A stretch of 64,000 nucleotides of DNA from contig NZ_BCXA01000006.1 in assembly GCF_001894865.1 (NCBI RefSeq), forward strand, positions 102,009 to 166,008, written 5' to 3'. Numbering within the stretch: the stretch's first letter is position 1; every line of letters begins with the position of its first letter. The stretch comes from Rhodococcus maanshanensis NBRC 100610 (lineage in GTDB: Bacteria > Actinomycetota > Actinomycetes > Mycobacteriales > Mycobacteriaceae). Below, one piece after another: positions 27,072-35,519 of the stretch. The translations under genes and the position numbers were made by a program. The notes under the pieces are model-generated. The model had not been told where the DNA came from, ran no database searches, and worked only from the letters and a program-made list of their open reading frames with translations.

Positions 27072-28496
27072 TCAGTTCAGGTCCGCGGGCGCCGAGAGCG
27101 TGCCTCGCACTGCCGTCGCCGCCGCAACCAGCGGGGAGACGAGATGCGTCCGCCCGCCCTTGCCCTGCCTACCTTCGAAATTCCGGTTGGAGGTCGATGC
27201 CGAGCGCTCACCCGAGGACAGCTGATCGGGATTCATGCCGAGACACATCGAGCACCCCGCCTGCCGCCATTCCGCACCGGCTGCGGTGAAGATCTCACCG
27301 AGGCCCTCCTCCTCGGCCTGAGCTCGAACCCTCATCGAGCCGGGGACGACAAGCATCCGCACGCCCTCGGCCACCTTGCGGCCCTTCAGCACGCCCGCCA
27401 CGGCCCGCAGATCCTCGATCCGGCCATTGGTGCAGGAACCGACGAACACCGTGTCCACGGCGATCTCACGCAGCGGAGTGCCTGCCGTCAGGCCCATGTA
27501 GCTCAACGCCTTCTCGGCGGCCTGGCGTTCGCTCTCGTCGACCATCTGCGTGGGATCCGGAACCGAGTCGCCCAGCGGCGCGCCCTGCGCCGGGTTGGTC
27601 CCCCAGGTGACGAACGGGGTCAGCGAGTTCGCGTCGATGTAGACCTCCTGGTCGAAAGTCGCGCCCTCGTCGGTCTTCAGCTGATCCCACGCGGCGACGG
27701 CGGCATCCCAGTCCGCGCCCTGCGGCGCGTGCGGCCGTCCCTTGATGAACTCGTAGGTGATCTCGTCGGGCGCGATCATGCCCGCCCTGGCACCGGCCTC
27801 GATCGACATGTTGCAGACCGTCATTCGGGCTTCCATCGACATTTGACGGATGGCCGATCCGCGATACTCCAGCACATAGCCCTGGCCGCCGCCGGTGCCG
27901 ATCTTCGCGATGACGGCCAGCACGACGTCCTTGCTCGTCACCCCGGGCTGGAGTTCGCCGTCGACGTTGATCGCCATCGTCTTGAACGGGCGCAGCGACA
28001 GCGTCTGGGTCGCCATCACGTGCTCGACCTCGCTGGTACCGATACCCATTGCGAGAGCACCGAAGGCGCCGTGGGTGGAGGTGTGACTGTCGCCGCACAC
28101 CACCGTCATACCGGGCTGGGTCAGACCCAGCTGCGGACCGACGACGTGCACGATGCCCTGATCGAGGTCGCCCATCGGGTGCAGGCGGACACCGAACTCC
28201 TCGCAGTTACGACGAAGGGTCTCCACCTGGGTGCGTGAGACCGGGTCCGCGATCGGCTTGTCGATGTCGACGGTCGGGACGTTGTGATCCTCGGTGGCGA
28301 TCGTGAGATCGGGGCGGCGCAACGGCCTGCCCGCCAGCCGAAGGCCGTCGAAGGCTTGAGGACTGGTCACTTCGTGTACGAGGTGGAGATCGATGTAGAT
28401 GAGGTCCGGGTTACGCGAGGCGCCCTCCCCCTCGCCCTGGACGACGACGTGCTCGTCCCACACCTTCTCCGCCAGGGTGCGCTTTCTACTGACCAT
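27072..28496 (-). CDS. leuC: 3-isopropylmalate dehydratase large subunit
   Basis: 474-residue [4Fe-4S] dehydratase. Cluster ligands are in [13 protein letters not shown] and [28 protein letters not shown] is the substrate region. The ATG at 28496 ([16 protein letters not shown]) follows GAGGTGGAG; an upstream GTG at 28505 overlaps that ribosome site and is unlikely. Operon leuC-leuD, divergent from an IclR regulator that in relatives (LtbR/NdgR) controls leuCD. A short in-frame peptide just upstream ends inside the leuC start (see findings). Confidence 0.96.
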   Translation of the reverse strand: MVSRKRTLAEKVWDEHVVVQGEGEGASRNPDLIYIDLHLVHEVTSPQAFDGLRLAGRPLRRPDLTIATEDHNVPTVDIDKPIADPVSRTQVETLRRNCEEFGVRLHPMGDLDQGIVHVVGPQLGLTQPGMTVVCGDSHTSTHGAFGALAMGIGTSEVEHVMATQTLSLRPFKTMAINVDGELQPGVTSKDVVLAVIAKIGTGGGQGYVLEYRGSAIRQMSMEARMTVCNMSIEAGARAGMIAPDEITYEFIKGRPHAPQGADWDAAVAAWDQLKTDEGATFDQEVYIDANSLTPFVTWGTNPAQGAPLGDSVPDPTQMVDESERQAAEKALSYMGLTAGTPLREIAVDTVFVGSCTNGRIEDLRAVAGVLKGRKVAEGVRMLVVPGSMRVRAQAEEEGLGEIFTAAGAEWRQAGCSMCLGMNPDQLSSGERSASTSNRNFEGRQGKGGRTHLVSPLVAAATAVRGTLSAPADLN

Positions 28497-28602
28497 GTTC
28501 TCCACCTCTCAGTGTGACTAGTGCGTCCCGGACATCGGGCGGCCTGGAGTGCGCCACTTCCATCATCTCCCCGATCACGCCCGATCGAAGCCGTCCGAAT
28601 TT

Positions 28603-28629
28603 CCATCTCAGAATGCGAGACGGTAGTAT
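28603..28629 (+). promoter_or_regulatory. Leaderless promoter of the IclR gene with overlapping palindrome
   Basis: A -10 element TAGTAT (28624-28629) ends six bases before the ATG at 28636, so the transcript probably starts at or next to the start codon. Immediately upstream lies an inverted repeat, CCATCTC (28603-28609) and GAGACGG (28617-28623), with one mismatch per arm. Its position in the promoter suggests autoregulation and control of the divergent leuC (inference). Confidence 0.55.
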
Positions 28630-28635
28630 CGCCCT

Positions 28636-29355
28636 ATGAGACAGCATAGCGGCTCCCCCGCCTCCAGCGGGATCGGGGTGCTCGACAAGGCGATGACCGT
28701 TCTCCATGCCGTTGCGGAGCAGCCCTGCAATCTCGGAGAGCTGTGCGCCCGTACGGGCCTGCCGAGGGCGACGGCCCATCGACTGGCGGTCGGCCTCGAG
28801 GTGCACCGGCTCCTCGCCCGCGACGGCGACGGACTCTGGCGCCCCGGTCCCGGCCTGGCGGAGCTGGCTCCGACCGCACACGACAGCCTCCTCGAGGCGG
28901 CCGCCATGATCCTGCCTCGACTGCGCGAGATCACCGGCGAGAGCGTGCAGCTGTACCGCAGGGAGGGCACCCAACGGGTGTGCGTGGCCTCCATGGAGCC
29001 GCCGACCGGCCTCCGGGACACGGTACTGGTCGGCGCACGACTGCCGATGACCGCGGGCTCGGGAGCCAAGGTGCTGCTGGCATGGGCGGATCCGCAGACC
29101 CAGCGAACGGTGCTGGCCGACGCGCTCTTCAGCGAGCGGGCACTGCTCGAGGTGCGCAAGCGCGGCTGGGCGCAGAGTGCGGCCGAACGCGAACCCGGCG
29201 TGGCGAGCGTCGCGGCGCCGGTGCGCGACGGCGCGGGCACCGTGATCGCGGCGATCTCGGTCTCGGGTCCGATCGACCGGATGGGCAGGCGTCCCGGCGC
29301 CCGCTGGGCCGCCGACCTGCTCGCCGCCGCGGACGCACTCCACAAACGCCTGTAG
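28636..29355 (+). CDS. IclR-family regulator, LtbR/NdgR-like
   Basis: 239 residues: an N-terminal winged helix-turn-helix (about 13-75; CNLGELCARTGLPRATAHRL) and a C-terminal ligand-binding domain with GSGAKVLLAWADP and AERGEPGVASVAAPV-like sequence (here EREPGVASVAAPVRDG). Homologues next to leuCD in Corynebacterium (LtbR) and Streptomyces (NdgR) control leucine and other amino-acid genes. The gene is divergent from leuCD, which supports that role. Probably translated from a leaderless mRNA. Confidence 0.88.
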   Translation: MRQHSGSPASSGIGVLDKAMTVLHAVAEQPCNLGELCARTGLPRATAHRLAVGLEVHRLLARDGDGLWRPGPGLAELAPTAHDSLLEAAAMILPRLREITGESVQLYRREGTQRVCVASMEPPTGLRDTVLVGARLPMTAGSGAKVLLAWADPQTQRTVLADALFSERALLEVRKRGWAQSAAEREPGVASVAAPVRDGAGTVIAAISVSGPIDRMGRRPGARWAADLLAAADALHKRL

Positions 29356-29431
29356 CCGCCTGCGCATCCGATGTGGCCCATGGCACAGTGCATGCGAGAA
29401 CAGGTTCCAATCCCCATGGGAGGACAGCGCA

Positions 29432-29929
29432 GTGGGCACCAACCAACGTAGCCAGATCACGATGGACGACGACGAGATCGCCGGGTTCATCGAACGCAGC
29501 CGGGTCGCCACCATGGCGACGGTGGGCGCGAAGGGTGCGCCGCACCTGATCGCCATGTGGTACGCGGTGATCGACGGCGAACTCTGGTTCGAGACGAAGT
29601 CGAAATCACAGAAGGCCGTCAACCTCCGCCGGGATGACCGGATCACCGTCATGATCGAGGACGGCAACACCTACGACACCCTGCGTGGCATCTCCATCGA
29701 GGGCACCGCCGAGATCATCGACGACCGAGACGCCCTCTGGCAGGTCGGCGTCAGCATCTGGGAGCGCTACACGGGCCCGTACTCCACCGACGTGGACCCC
29801 GCTATCGAGATGATGCTCAACAAGCGGGTCGCCGTGCGGGTGAAGCCCGACCGCATCCGGTCATGGGACCACCGCAAGCTCGGATTGCCCCAGATGCCCG
29901 TAGGCGGCACCACAGCGGCCTTCCTGTAG
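29432..29929 (+). CDS. Pyridoxamine 5'-phosphate oxidase-family flavin/F420-binding protein
   Basis: 165-residue split-barrel protein. Visible: SRVATMATVGAKGAPHLIAMWYAVIDG at the N-terminus (first strands), LWFETKSKSQKAVNLRRD for phosphate/cofactor binding, and VRVKPDRIRSWDHRK near the end. The family includes F420-dependent reductases of mycobacteria; the homologue at the same place in M. tuberculosis is Rv2991. Reaction unknown. GTG start after GGAGGACAGCGCA. Confidence 0.83.
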   Translation: MGTNQRSQITMDDDEIAGFIERSRVATMATVGAKGAPHLIAMWYAVIDGELWFETKSKSQKAVNLRRDDRITVMIEDGNTYDTLRGISIEGTAEIIDDRDALWQVGVSIWERYTGPYSTDVDPAIEMMLNKRVAVRVKPDRIRSWDHRKLGLPQMPVGGTTAAFL

Positions 29930-30005
29930 CGCCGGAGAATTCACGGGACTTCGCGACGCAGCGGCGGTACCGTCGGCCTTGAACCACCTACGGGAGGAGC
30001 AAGAC

Positions 30006-30173
30006 GTGACCGACTCGGAGAACGAGAAGATCAAGCAGCAGTTCCGCGAGGCGCTCGACCGCAAGAATCATCAGCACGCGAACCCGACGTCCGCAACGGC
30101 CGGCGATTCGAAGATTCATCACACGCACGGCCCCGCGGATCACAAAAGAGAATTCCGCCGCAAGAGCGGCTGA
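30006..30173 (+). CDS. DUF5302 small hydrophilic protein
   Basis: 55 residues from GTG at 30006, with a strong GGGAGGAGC ribosome site. Sequence begins TDSENEKIKQQFREALDRKN and ends HGPADHKREFRRKSG: charged, helical, no membrane segment. This is the actinobacterial DUF5302 type; function unknown. A good intrinsic terminator follows directly. Confidence 0.78.
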   Translation: MTDSENEKIKQQFREALDRKNHQHANPTSATAGDSKIHHTHGPADHKREFRRKSG

Positions 30174-30187
30174 GAAGATTCGAGCGA

Positions 30188-30221
30188 AGGCGCTCACCCG
30201 ACTCGGGTGGGCGCCTTTTTT
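30188..30221 (+). terminator. Intrinsic terminator after DUF5302 gene
   Basis: Eleven-pair stem GGCGCTCACCC/GGGTGGGCGCC with one G-U pair and a GACTC loop, followed by six T. One of the few classical T-run terminators in the window. Confidence 0.88.
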
Positions 30222-30252
30222 CGAGCGCCACTCGTTCGAGGTGGCACACAAG

Positions 30253-30288
30253 AAAAAGACCCCCTGGCATGTGCCAGAGGGTCTTTTT
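30253..30288. terminator. Bidirectional intrinsic terminator for the tRNA-Glu side
   Basis: AAAAAGACCC pairs with GGGTCTTTTT around an inner CTGGCA/TGCCAG stem. Read on the minus strand, it ends the tRNA transcript with a T-run; on the plus strand it backs up the terminator at 30188. Confidence 0.85.
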
Positions 30289-30294
30289 CGTTTG

Positions 30295-30367
30295 TAGCCC
30301 CGACGGGATTCGAACCCGCGCTACCGCCTTGAGAGGGCGGCGTCCTAGGCCGCTAGACGACGGGGCC
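30295..30367 (-). tRNA. tRNA-Glu (CUC anticodon)
   Basis: 73 nt on the minus strand, folding as a complete cloverleaf: acceptor GGCCCCG with CGGGGCU (one G-U pair), anticodon loop CUCUCAA with CUC, and a T arm containing GGTTCGAATCC. The discriminator is A. The CCA end is not encoded. It lies next to gltX, whose product charges it. Confidence 0.96.
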
Positions 30368-30491
30368 AAGAACACGCTGTACTGATTTGTTGCGCTGTTG
30401 TGGAACTCTTCCGAAGAGAAGTGCCGCATCAGTGGAAGCTCGGCTAGCTTAGCTGGCCGGAGTTCAGAGTCAAAATCGTCTGAACTCTCCG

Positions 30492-30563
30492 CTGGGGTAC
30501 CAGGACTCGAACCTAGAATGGCGGTACCAGAAACCGCTGTGTTGCCAATTACACCATACCCCA
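30492..30563 (-). tRNA. tRNA-Gln (CUG anticodon)
   Basis: 72 nt on the minus strand: acceptor UGGGGUA/UACCCCA, anticodon loop with CUG in GGTTTCTGGTACC, T arm AGGTTCGAGTCCT, discriminator G; CCA not encoded. Actinobacteria normally make Gln-tRNA by mischarging with GltX and amidation by GatCAB, so gltX, this tRNA and gatB in the window serve one pathway. Confidence 0.96.
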
Positions 30564-30702
30564 ATGACCTCGGCGGCTCGCTCAACCTTGCGGCTGTGCT
30601 CTCCGTTTCGGACGAGGAGAACAATAGCAAAGCCCTAGGGCCATTCTCCAAATCGGCTGGTCAGGGGGCTGAAATGACCCCCTGGCCAGCCGAGGGGAGC
30701 TC

Positions 30703-32178
30703 CTACTGACCCACCTGTGCACGTGCCGCGTGCAGCCGCGCCATCGTCTTCTCCCGGCCGAGCAGCTCCATCGACTCGTACAACGGCGGGCTGATGTGCG
30801 AACCGGTCACCGCGACCCGCACCGGCGCAAAGGCCTTGCGCGGCTTGAGTTCCAGGCCATCGATGAGTGCGGCCTTGAGAGACTCCTCAAGGTCAGCGGT
30901 CACCCAGTTCGTCGTGGCCTCGAGGGCGGCGATCGTCGCGTCGAGCACGGGAGCCGAGTCGGCGCCCAGGTTCTTCGCGGCCGCGGCTGGATCGATCGCG
31001 AACTCGGACTCGCCAACGAAGAGGAACTTGAGCAGGTCCCACGCATCGGACAGCACGACGATGCGCGTCTGCACGAGCTCGGCGGCCTCGGCGAACGAGG
31101 CCTCGTCGAGCGCGTCGACGGGATGACCGTGCCCGGTCAGGAAGGCGCGCAGCCGCGCCGTGAAGTCCGCGGGCTCGAGCAGCCGGATGTGCTCGGCGTT
31201 GATCGCGTCGGCCTTCTTCTGGTCGAAACGCGCCGGATTGGAGTTGACCTTCGAGATGTCGAAGGCCTCCACCATCTCCGTGAGCGAAAACACATCGTGA
31301 TCGTCCGCGATGCCCCAGCCGAGCAGGGCCAGGTAGTTGAGCAGGCCCTCCGGAATGAAGCCGCGGTCTCGGTGGATGAACAGGTTCGACTCCGGATCGC
31401 GCTTGGACAGCTTCTTGTTGCCCTGTCCCATCACGAACGGGAGGTGACCGAACTCCGGGGTGAGCTCCGCGACACCGATCCGCTGCAGTGCCTCGTAGAG
31501 CGCCAGCTGGCGCGGCGTCGACGAGAGCAGGTCCTCGCCGCGCAGCACGTGGGTGATCTTCATCAGCGCGTCGTCGACCGGATTCACCAGCGTGTACAGC
31601 GGGATGCCGTTACCCCGGGTGAGCGCGAAGTCGGGCACCGTGCCCGCCTTGAAGGTGGTCTCGCCGCGAACCAGGTCGTTCCAGGTGAGGTCGTGGTCGG
31701 GCATCCGCAACCGCACGACGGGCTTACGCCCCTCGTCGAGGTACGCCTGACGCTGCTCGGCGCTCAGATCCCGATCGAAATTGTCGTACCCGAGCTTGGG
31801 GTCACGGCCGGCTGCCTTGTGCCGCTCCTCGACCTCCTCGGGAGTGGAGAAGGACTCGTACGCCTCCCCCGCCGCCAGCAACTTCGCGACGACCTCGAGG
31901 TGCAGGTCGCGCCGCTGCGACTGCCGGTACGGCTCGTAAGGGCCGCCCACCTCGGGACCCTCGTCCCAGGTCAGGCCGAGCCAATTCAGCGCGTCGAGGA
32001 TCGCCTGGTAGGACTCCTCCGAGTCCCTCGCGGCGTCGGTGTCCTCGATGCGGAAGACGAACTTGCCGCCGTGGTGCCGGGCATAGGCCCAGTTGAACAG
32101 GGCCGTACGGATCAGCCCGACATGGGGCGTGCCGGTCGGCGAGGGACAGAAACGAACGCGCACTTCGCTGGAGGTCAT
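30703..32178 (-). CDS. gltX: Glutamyl-tRNA synthetase (non-discriminating expected)
   Basis: 491-residue class I synthetase: HIGH-type motif [13 protein letters not shown] at the N-terminus, zinc-less middle, KLSKRDPE as KMSKS motif near residue 250, and a helical anticodon-binding domain. Because no GlnRS is typical of the group and gatB is present in the window, it probably charges both tRNA-Glu and tRNA-Gln (inference). It is followed by tRNA-Gln and tRNA-Glu on the same strand, and lies 103 bp downstream of the FAH gene. Confidence 0.97.
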   Translation of the reverse strand: MTSSEVRVRFCPSPTGTPHVGLIRTALFNWAYARHHGGKFVFRIEDTDAARDSEESYQAILDALNWLGLTWDEGPEVGGPYEPYRQSQRRDLHLEVVAKLLAAGEAYESFSTPEEVEERHKAAGRDPKLGYDNFDRDLSAEQRQAYLDEGRKPVVRLRMPDHDLTWNDLVRGETTFKAGTVPDFALTRGNGIPLYTLVNPVDDALMKITHVLRGEDLLSSTPRQLALYEALQRIGVAELTPEFGHLPFVMGQGNKKLSKRDPESNLFIHRDRGFIPEGLLNYLALLGWGIADDHDVFSLTEMVEAFDISKVNSNPARFDQKKADAINAEHIRLLEPADFTARLRAFLTGHGHPVDALDEASFAEAAELVQTRIVVLSDAWDLLKFLFVGESEFAIDPAAAAKNLGADSAPVLDATIAALEATTNWVTADLEESLKAALIDGLELKPRKAFAPVRVAVTGSHISPPLYESMELLGREKTMARLHAARAQVGQ

Positions 32179-32281
32179 GGCTCACTTGGGTCGGAGGGGG
32201 AAAACGGTCCCCTACAGGCTAGTCTTCCCCGCCCGCCCCCGGCTGGGCAGTGACCACCGGCCGTCGCAACGCCGCAGGAAC

Positions 32282-33055
32282 TCAGCCCTTGGCGGCCACC
32301 GGGTTGGCGAGGGTGCCGATTCCCTCGATGGTGACGCTGACGGTGTCGCCCGCGACGATCGGGCCGACGCCCTCGGGGGTGCCGGTGAGGATGACATCGC
32401 CGGGGAGCAGCGTCATCACCGCGGAGACCCACTCGATGATCTTCGGAATGTCATGCAGCAGAAGCGAAGTCCGGCTGCGCTGCTTGACGGCACCGTCGAC
32501 CTCGGTCCTGATCTCGAGATCGGAGGCGTCGAGCGTGGTCTCGATCCACGGCCCGAGCGGGCAGAACGTGTCATGGCCCTTGGCCCTGGTCCACTGACCG
32601 TCCTGGCGCTGGTGGTCGCGCGCGGACACGTCGTTCGCGGCGGTGTATCCGAGCACCACGTCGAGTGCCTTCGAGGCGGGCACGTCCTTACAGGGACGCC
32701 CGATGACGATCGCGAGCTCGCCCTCGTAGTGCACCTCATTCGAGCTGGGCGGCAACATGATCGGCACGCCGGGGCCGATGATCGAGGTGTTCGGCTTGAG
32801 GAAGATCACCGGATCCTCGGGGGCCCCGGAACCCATCTCGGCCGCGTGCGCCGCGTAGTTCTTACCGATGCAGATCACCTTGCTGGCCAGGATCGGTGCC
32901 AGCAGCCGGACGTCGGCGAGCGGCCAGCTCCGGCCGGTGAAGGTGGGGTTGCCGAACGGATGCTCGGCGATCTCCTTCGCGGTCTGTGCGTCACCCTCCC
33001 CCTCGATGGAAACAAAGGCGACCCCATCGGGGCTGGCGATTCGACCTAGGCGCAT
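32282..33055 (-). CDS. Fumarylacetoacetate hydrolase family protein
   Basis: 257 residues: an N-terminal DUF2437-like segment and the FAH fold from about residue 65, with ICIGKNYAAHAAEMG, metal-ligand ExE in NEVHYEGELAIVIG, the YTAANDVSARD helix and TGTPEGVGPI. Such enzymes hydrolyse or decarboxylate 2-keto or acylpyruvate substrates; the exact one is unknown. Located upstream of gltX as in M. tuberculosis (Rv2993c-gltX). Confidence 0.88.
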   Translation of the reverse strand: MRLGRIASPDGVAFVSIEGEGDAQTAKEIAEHPFGNPTFTGRSWPLADVRLLAPILASKVICIGKNYAAHAAEMGSGAPEDPVIFLKPNTSIIGPGVPIMLPPSSNEVHYEGELAIVIGRPCKDVPASKALDVVLGYTAANDVSARDHQRQDGQWTRAKGHDTFCPLGPWIETTLDASDLEIRTEVDGAVKQRSRTSLLLHDIPKIIEWVSAVMTLLPGDVILTGTPEGVGPIVAGDTVSVTIEGIGTLANPVAAKG

Positions 33056-33185
33056 GGCGGCAGTCTATCGACCGCGCCCGCGCGCACCCTCGACCGCCCG
33101 CGGCGCGCGACCTCTCGTGGTCGCGATACACTCGATCCAGAATTCCAAAATATAAGACATCCATTCCACATATTGGGACGGCAGC

Positions 33186-34403
33186 ATGAGTGTTCAGGTA
33201 CAGAACAGGCAGGACGAGCGGAGCACCGCATCGAGGCGCTGGACCATGCTCGGGCTCGGCGTCCTCGCGCAGACTGCGGGAGGCGTCGTCGCCAACGCGC
33301 CCGCCTTCCTGATCCCGACCCTGCACGACGCGCAGGGCATGAGCCTGGCCCGCGCCGGGCTGATCGCGGCCGCACCGACGGTCGGCTTCCTGGTCAGCCT
33401 GTTCGCCTGGGGTCTGGTGGTCGACCGGATCGGCGAACGTCGGGTGCTGGCGATCGGACTCGGTGGCGCCGCCATCGCGAGCGCCGCCGCTGCCGCGTTG
33501 AGCACGTCCTTCCCGGCGCTCGGCGTTTTCCTGTTCCTCGGCGGTGTGGCCGCCTCGAGCGCCAACGCCGCCAGCGGGCGGGTGGTTGTGGGCTGGTTCC
33601 CGCCGGACCGGCGCGGATTCGCGATGGGTGTGCGGCAGATGGCGCTGCCCCTCGGGGTCGCGGTCGCAGCGCTGACCGTCCCGAACCTGGCCGCCGACCA
33701 CGGCATCCGCCCGGCACTGACCGTGCCCGCGGTCATCTGCGCGGTCGCCGCGCTGGCCTGCCTGGTGTTCGTGATCGACCCACCGCGACCCAGCCGCACC
33801 GCCGCGTCCTCACAGGGACTGCTGGACAACCCGTACCGGAACCAGAGCGTGCTGTGGCGGATCCACTCGGTCTCGGCGGTGCTGGTGGTCCCGCAATACC
33901 TGGTGTGGACCTTCGTCCCGGTCTGGTTGATCACCGACCGGCACTGGTCGGCGGCGTCGGCGGGCATCCTCATCACCGCGACCCAGCTGCTGGGTGCGGT
34001 GGGACGGATCGGTGCCGGGATCTGGTCGGACCGGGTCGGCAGCCGGATGGGCCCGCTGCGGACCGTCGCGGTCGCCGCGGCGCTGTCCATGGCGGCGCTC
34101 GCGGTCACGGACTGGCTCGACTCGCCGATCTCGGTAGCCCTGATGGTGGTGGCCTCGGTGATCACGGTCGCCGACAACGGGCTCGCCTTCACCGCGGTCG
34201 CGGAGATCGCGGGCCCGTACTGGAGCGGCCGGACCCTCGGCGCCCAGAACACCGGCCAGTACCTGGTTGCCGCGTTCGTGCCGCCGGTGTTCGGTGCGGT
34301 GATCGGGACCCTCGGCTTCCCGGCCGCCTTCGCACTCGCCGCCGCGCTGCCACTGGCCGCCGCCCCGCTGGTCCCTGCCGATCCGCCCCCGCCGTCGGCG
34401 TGA
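33186..34403 (+). CDS. MFS transporter (Rv2994-like)
   Basis: 405 residues with twelve predicted helices. The first helix begins LGLGVLAQTAGGVVANAPAF and the loop LVVDRIGERRVL is the MFS motif A region. Same place and orientation as M. tuberculosis Rv2994, between FAH/gltX and leuB. Substrate unknown; a role in amino-acid or drug export is possible. The ATG follows GGGACGGCAGC. Convergent with leuB across a strong hairpin. Confidence 0.85.
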   Translation: MSVQVQNRQDERSTASRRWTMLGLGVLAQTAGGVVANAPAFLIPTLHDAQGMSLARAGLIAAAPTVGFLVSLFAWGLVVDRIGERRVLAIGLGGAAIASAAAAALSTSFPALGVFLFLGGVAASSANAASGRVVVGWFPPDRRGFAMGVRQMALPLGVAVAALTVPNLAADHGIRPALTVPAVICAVAALACLVFVIDPPRPSRTAASSQGLLDNPYRNQSVLWRIHSVSAVLVVPQYLVWTFVPVWLITDRHWSAASAGILITATQLLGAVGRIGAGIWSDRVGSRMGPLRTVAVAAALSMAALAVTDWLDSPISVALMVVASVITVADNGLAFTAVAEIAGPYWSGRTLGAQNTGQYLVAAFVPPVFGAVIGTLGFPAAFALAAALPLAAAPLVPADPPPPSA

Positions 34404-34415
34404 CCCCCCCGAACG

Positions 34416-34455
34416 CACTCCGCCCGCGAACCTCTCGGTTCGCGGGCGGAGTGCT
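34416..34455. terminator. Bidirectional hairpin between MFS gene and leuB
   Basis: Perfect 18-base stem (GCACTCCGCCCGCGAACC and its complement) with a TCTC loop in the gap between convergent genes. Confidence 0.82.
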
Positions 34456-34475
34456 ACTTCGGAGTCTCGCCGAGC

Positions 34476-35489
34476 CTAGAGGCTCGCGGCGATGCGGTCG
34501 CCGACCTCGGAGGTCTTGATCGGACCGTCGCCACGGGCCGCGAGATCTGCCTCGACGGCCTGCTCGATGCGGGCCGCGTCCTCGTCGCGCCCGAGGTGAC
34601 GCAGCATCAGCGCAACCGACAGGATCGCGGCAGTGGGATCGGCGATGCCCTTGCCCGCGATGTCAGGGGCGCTGCCGTGCACCGGCTCGAACATCGAGGG
34701 GTTGGTGCCGGAGGCGTCGATGTTGCCGCTCGCCGAGAGGCCGATGCCACCGGTGACCGCGCCGGCCAGGTCGGTGATGATGTCGCCGAACAGGTTGTCG
34801 GTGACGATCACGTCGAAGCGGGACGGGTCGCTGACCATGTAGATGGTGGCCGCGTCGATGTGGCAGTACGCGGTTTCGACGTCCGGGTACTCGGCGCCGA
34901 CGGTCTCCATCGCACGAGACCAGATCGCGCCCGCGTTGGAGAGCACGTTGGTCTTGTGGATCAGCGTCAGGTGCTTACGCCGCGTCTGCGCCAACGCGAA
35001 GGCATAGCGGACGACACGCTCGGCACCGAACCAGGTGTTGATCGACACCTCGGTGGCGATCTCGTGCGGCGTGCCGACGCGGATGGCGCCGCCGTTGCCG
35101 GTGTACGGGCCCTCGGTGCCCTCGCGCACCACCACGAAATCGATGTCCGGGTTGGCGGCCAGCGGCGACGTCGCCCCCGGGTACAGCCGCGACGGACGCA
35201 GGTTCACGTGGTGATCGAGCTGGAACCGCATGTTCAGCAGCAGGCCCCGCTCGAGGATGCCAGGGCCGACGAGACGCGGGTCGCCGATCGCGCCGAGCAG
35301 GATCGCATCGTGCTCGCGGATCTGCGCGAGCTCCTCGTCCGGCAGCAGTTCGCCGGTTGCGTTGTAGCGCGTGGCGCCGAGGTCGTACTCGGTCGTCTGC
35401 AGGTCCGGGACCAACTTGCGCAGCACCTTGAGTGCCTCCGCCGTGACCTCGACCCCGATGCCGTCGCCGGGAATGACTGCAAGCTTCAT
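34476..35489 (-). CDS. leuB: 3-isopropylmalate dehydrogenase
   Basis: Oxidative decarboxylation of 3-isopropylmalate in leucine synthesis. 337 residues from ATG at 35489 ([15 protein letters not shown]); a GTG at 35501 directly abuts the GAGGAA ribosome site and is less likely. Visible: GDGIG, the substrate Arg region [21 protein letters not shown], and the metal Asp in [16 protein letters not shown] plus [14 protein letters not shown] for NAD. The start is 30 bp downstream of serA on the same strand, so the two are probably co-transcribed. Confidence 0.96.
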   Translation of the reverse strand: MKLAVIPGDGIGVEVTAEALKVLRKLVPDLQTTEYDLGATRYNATGELLPDEELAQIREHDAILLGAIGDPRLVGPGILERGLLLNMRFQLDHHVNLRPSRLYPGATSPLAANPDIDFVVVREGTEGPYTGNGGAIRVGTPHEIATEVSINTWFGAERVVRYAFALAQTRRKHLTLIHKTNVLSNAGAIWSRAMETVGAEYPDVETAYCHIDAATIYMVSDPSRFDVIVTDNLFGDIITDLAGAVTGGIGLSASGNIDASGTNPSMFEPVHGSAPDIAGKGIADPTAAILSVALMLRHLGRDEDAARIEQAVEADLAARGDGPIKTSEVGDRIAASL

Positions 35490-35519
35490 GTACTTACTCA
35501 CTTCCTCGCAGAGACGAAA

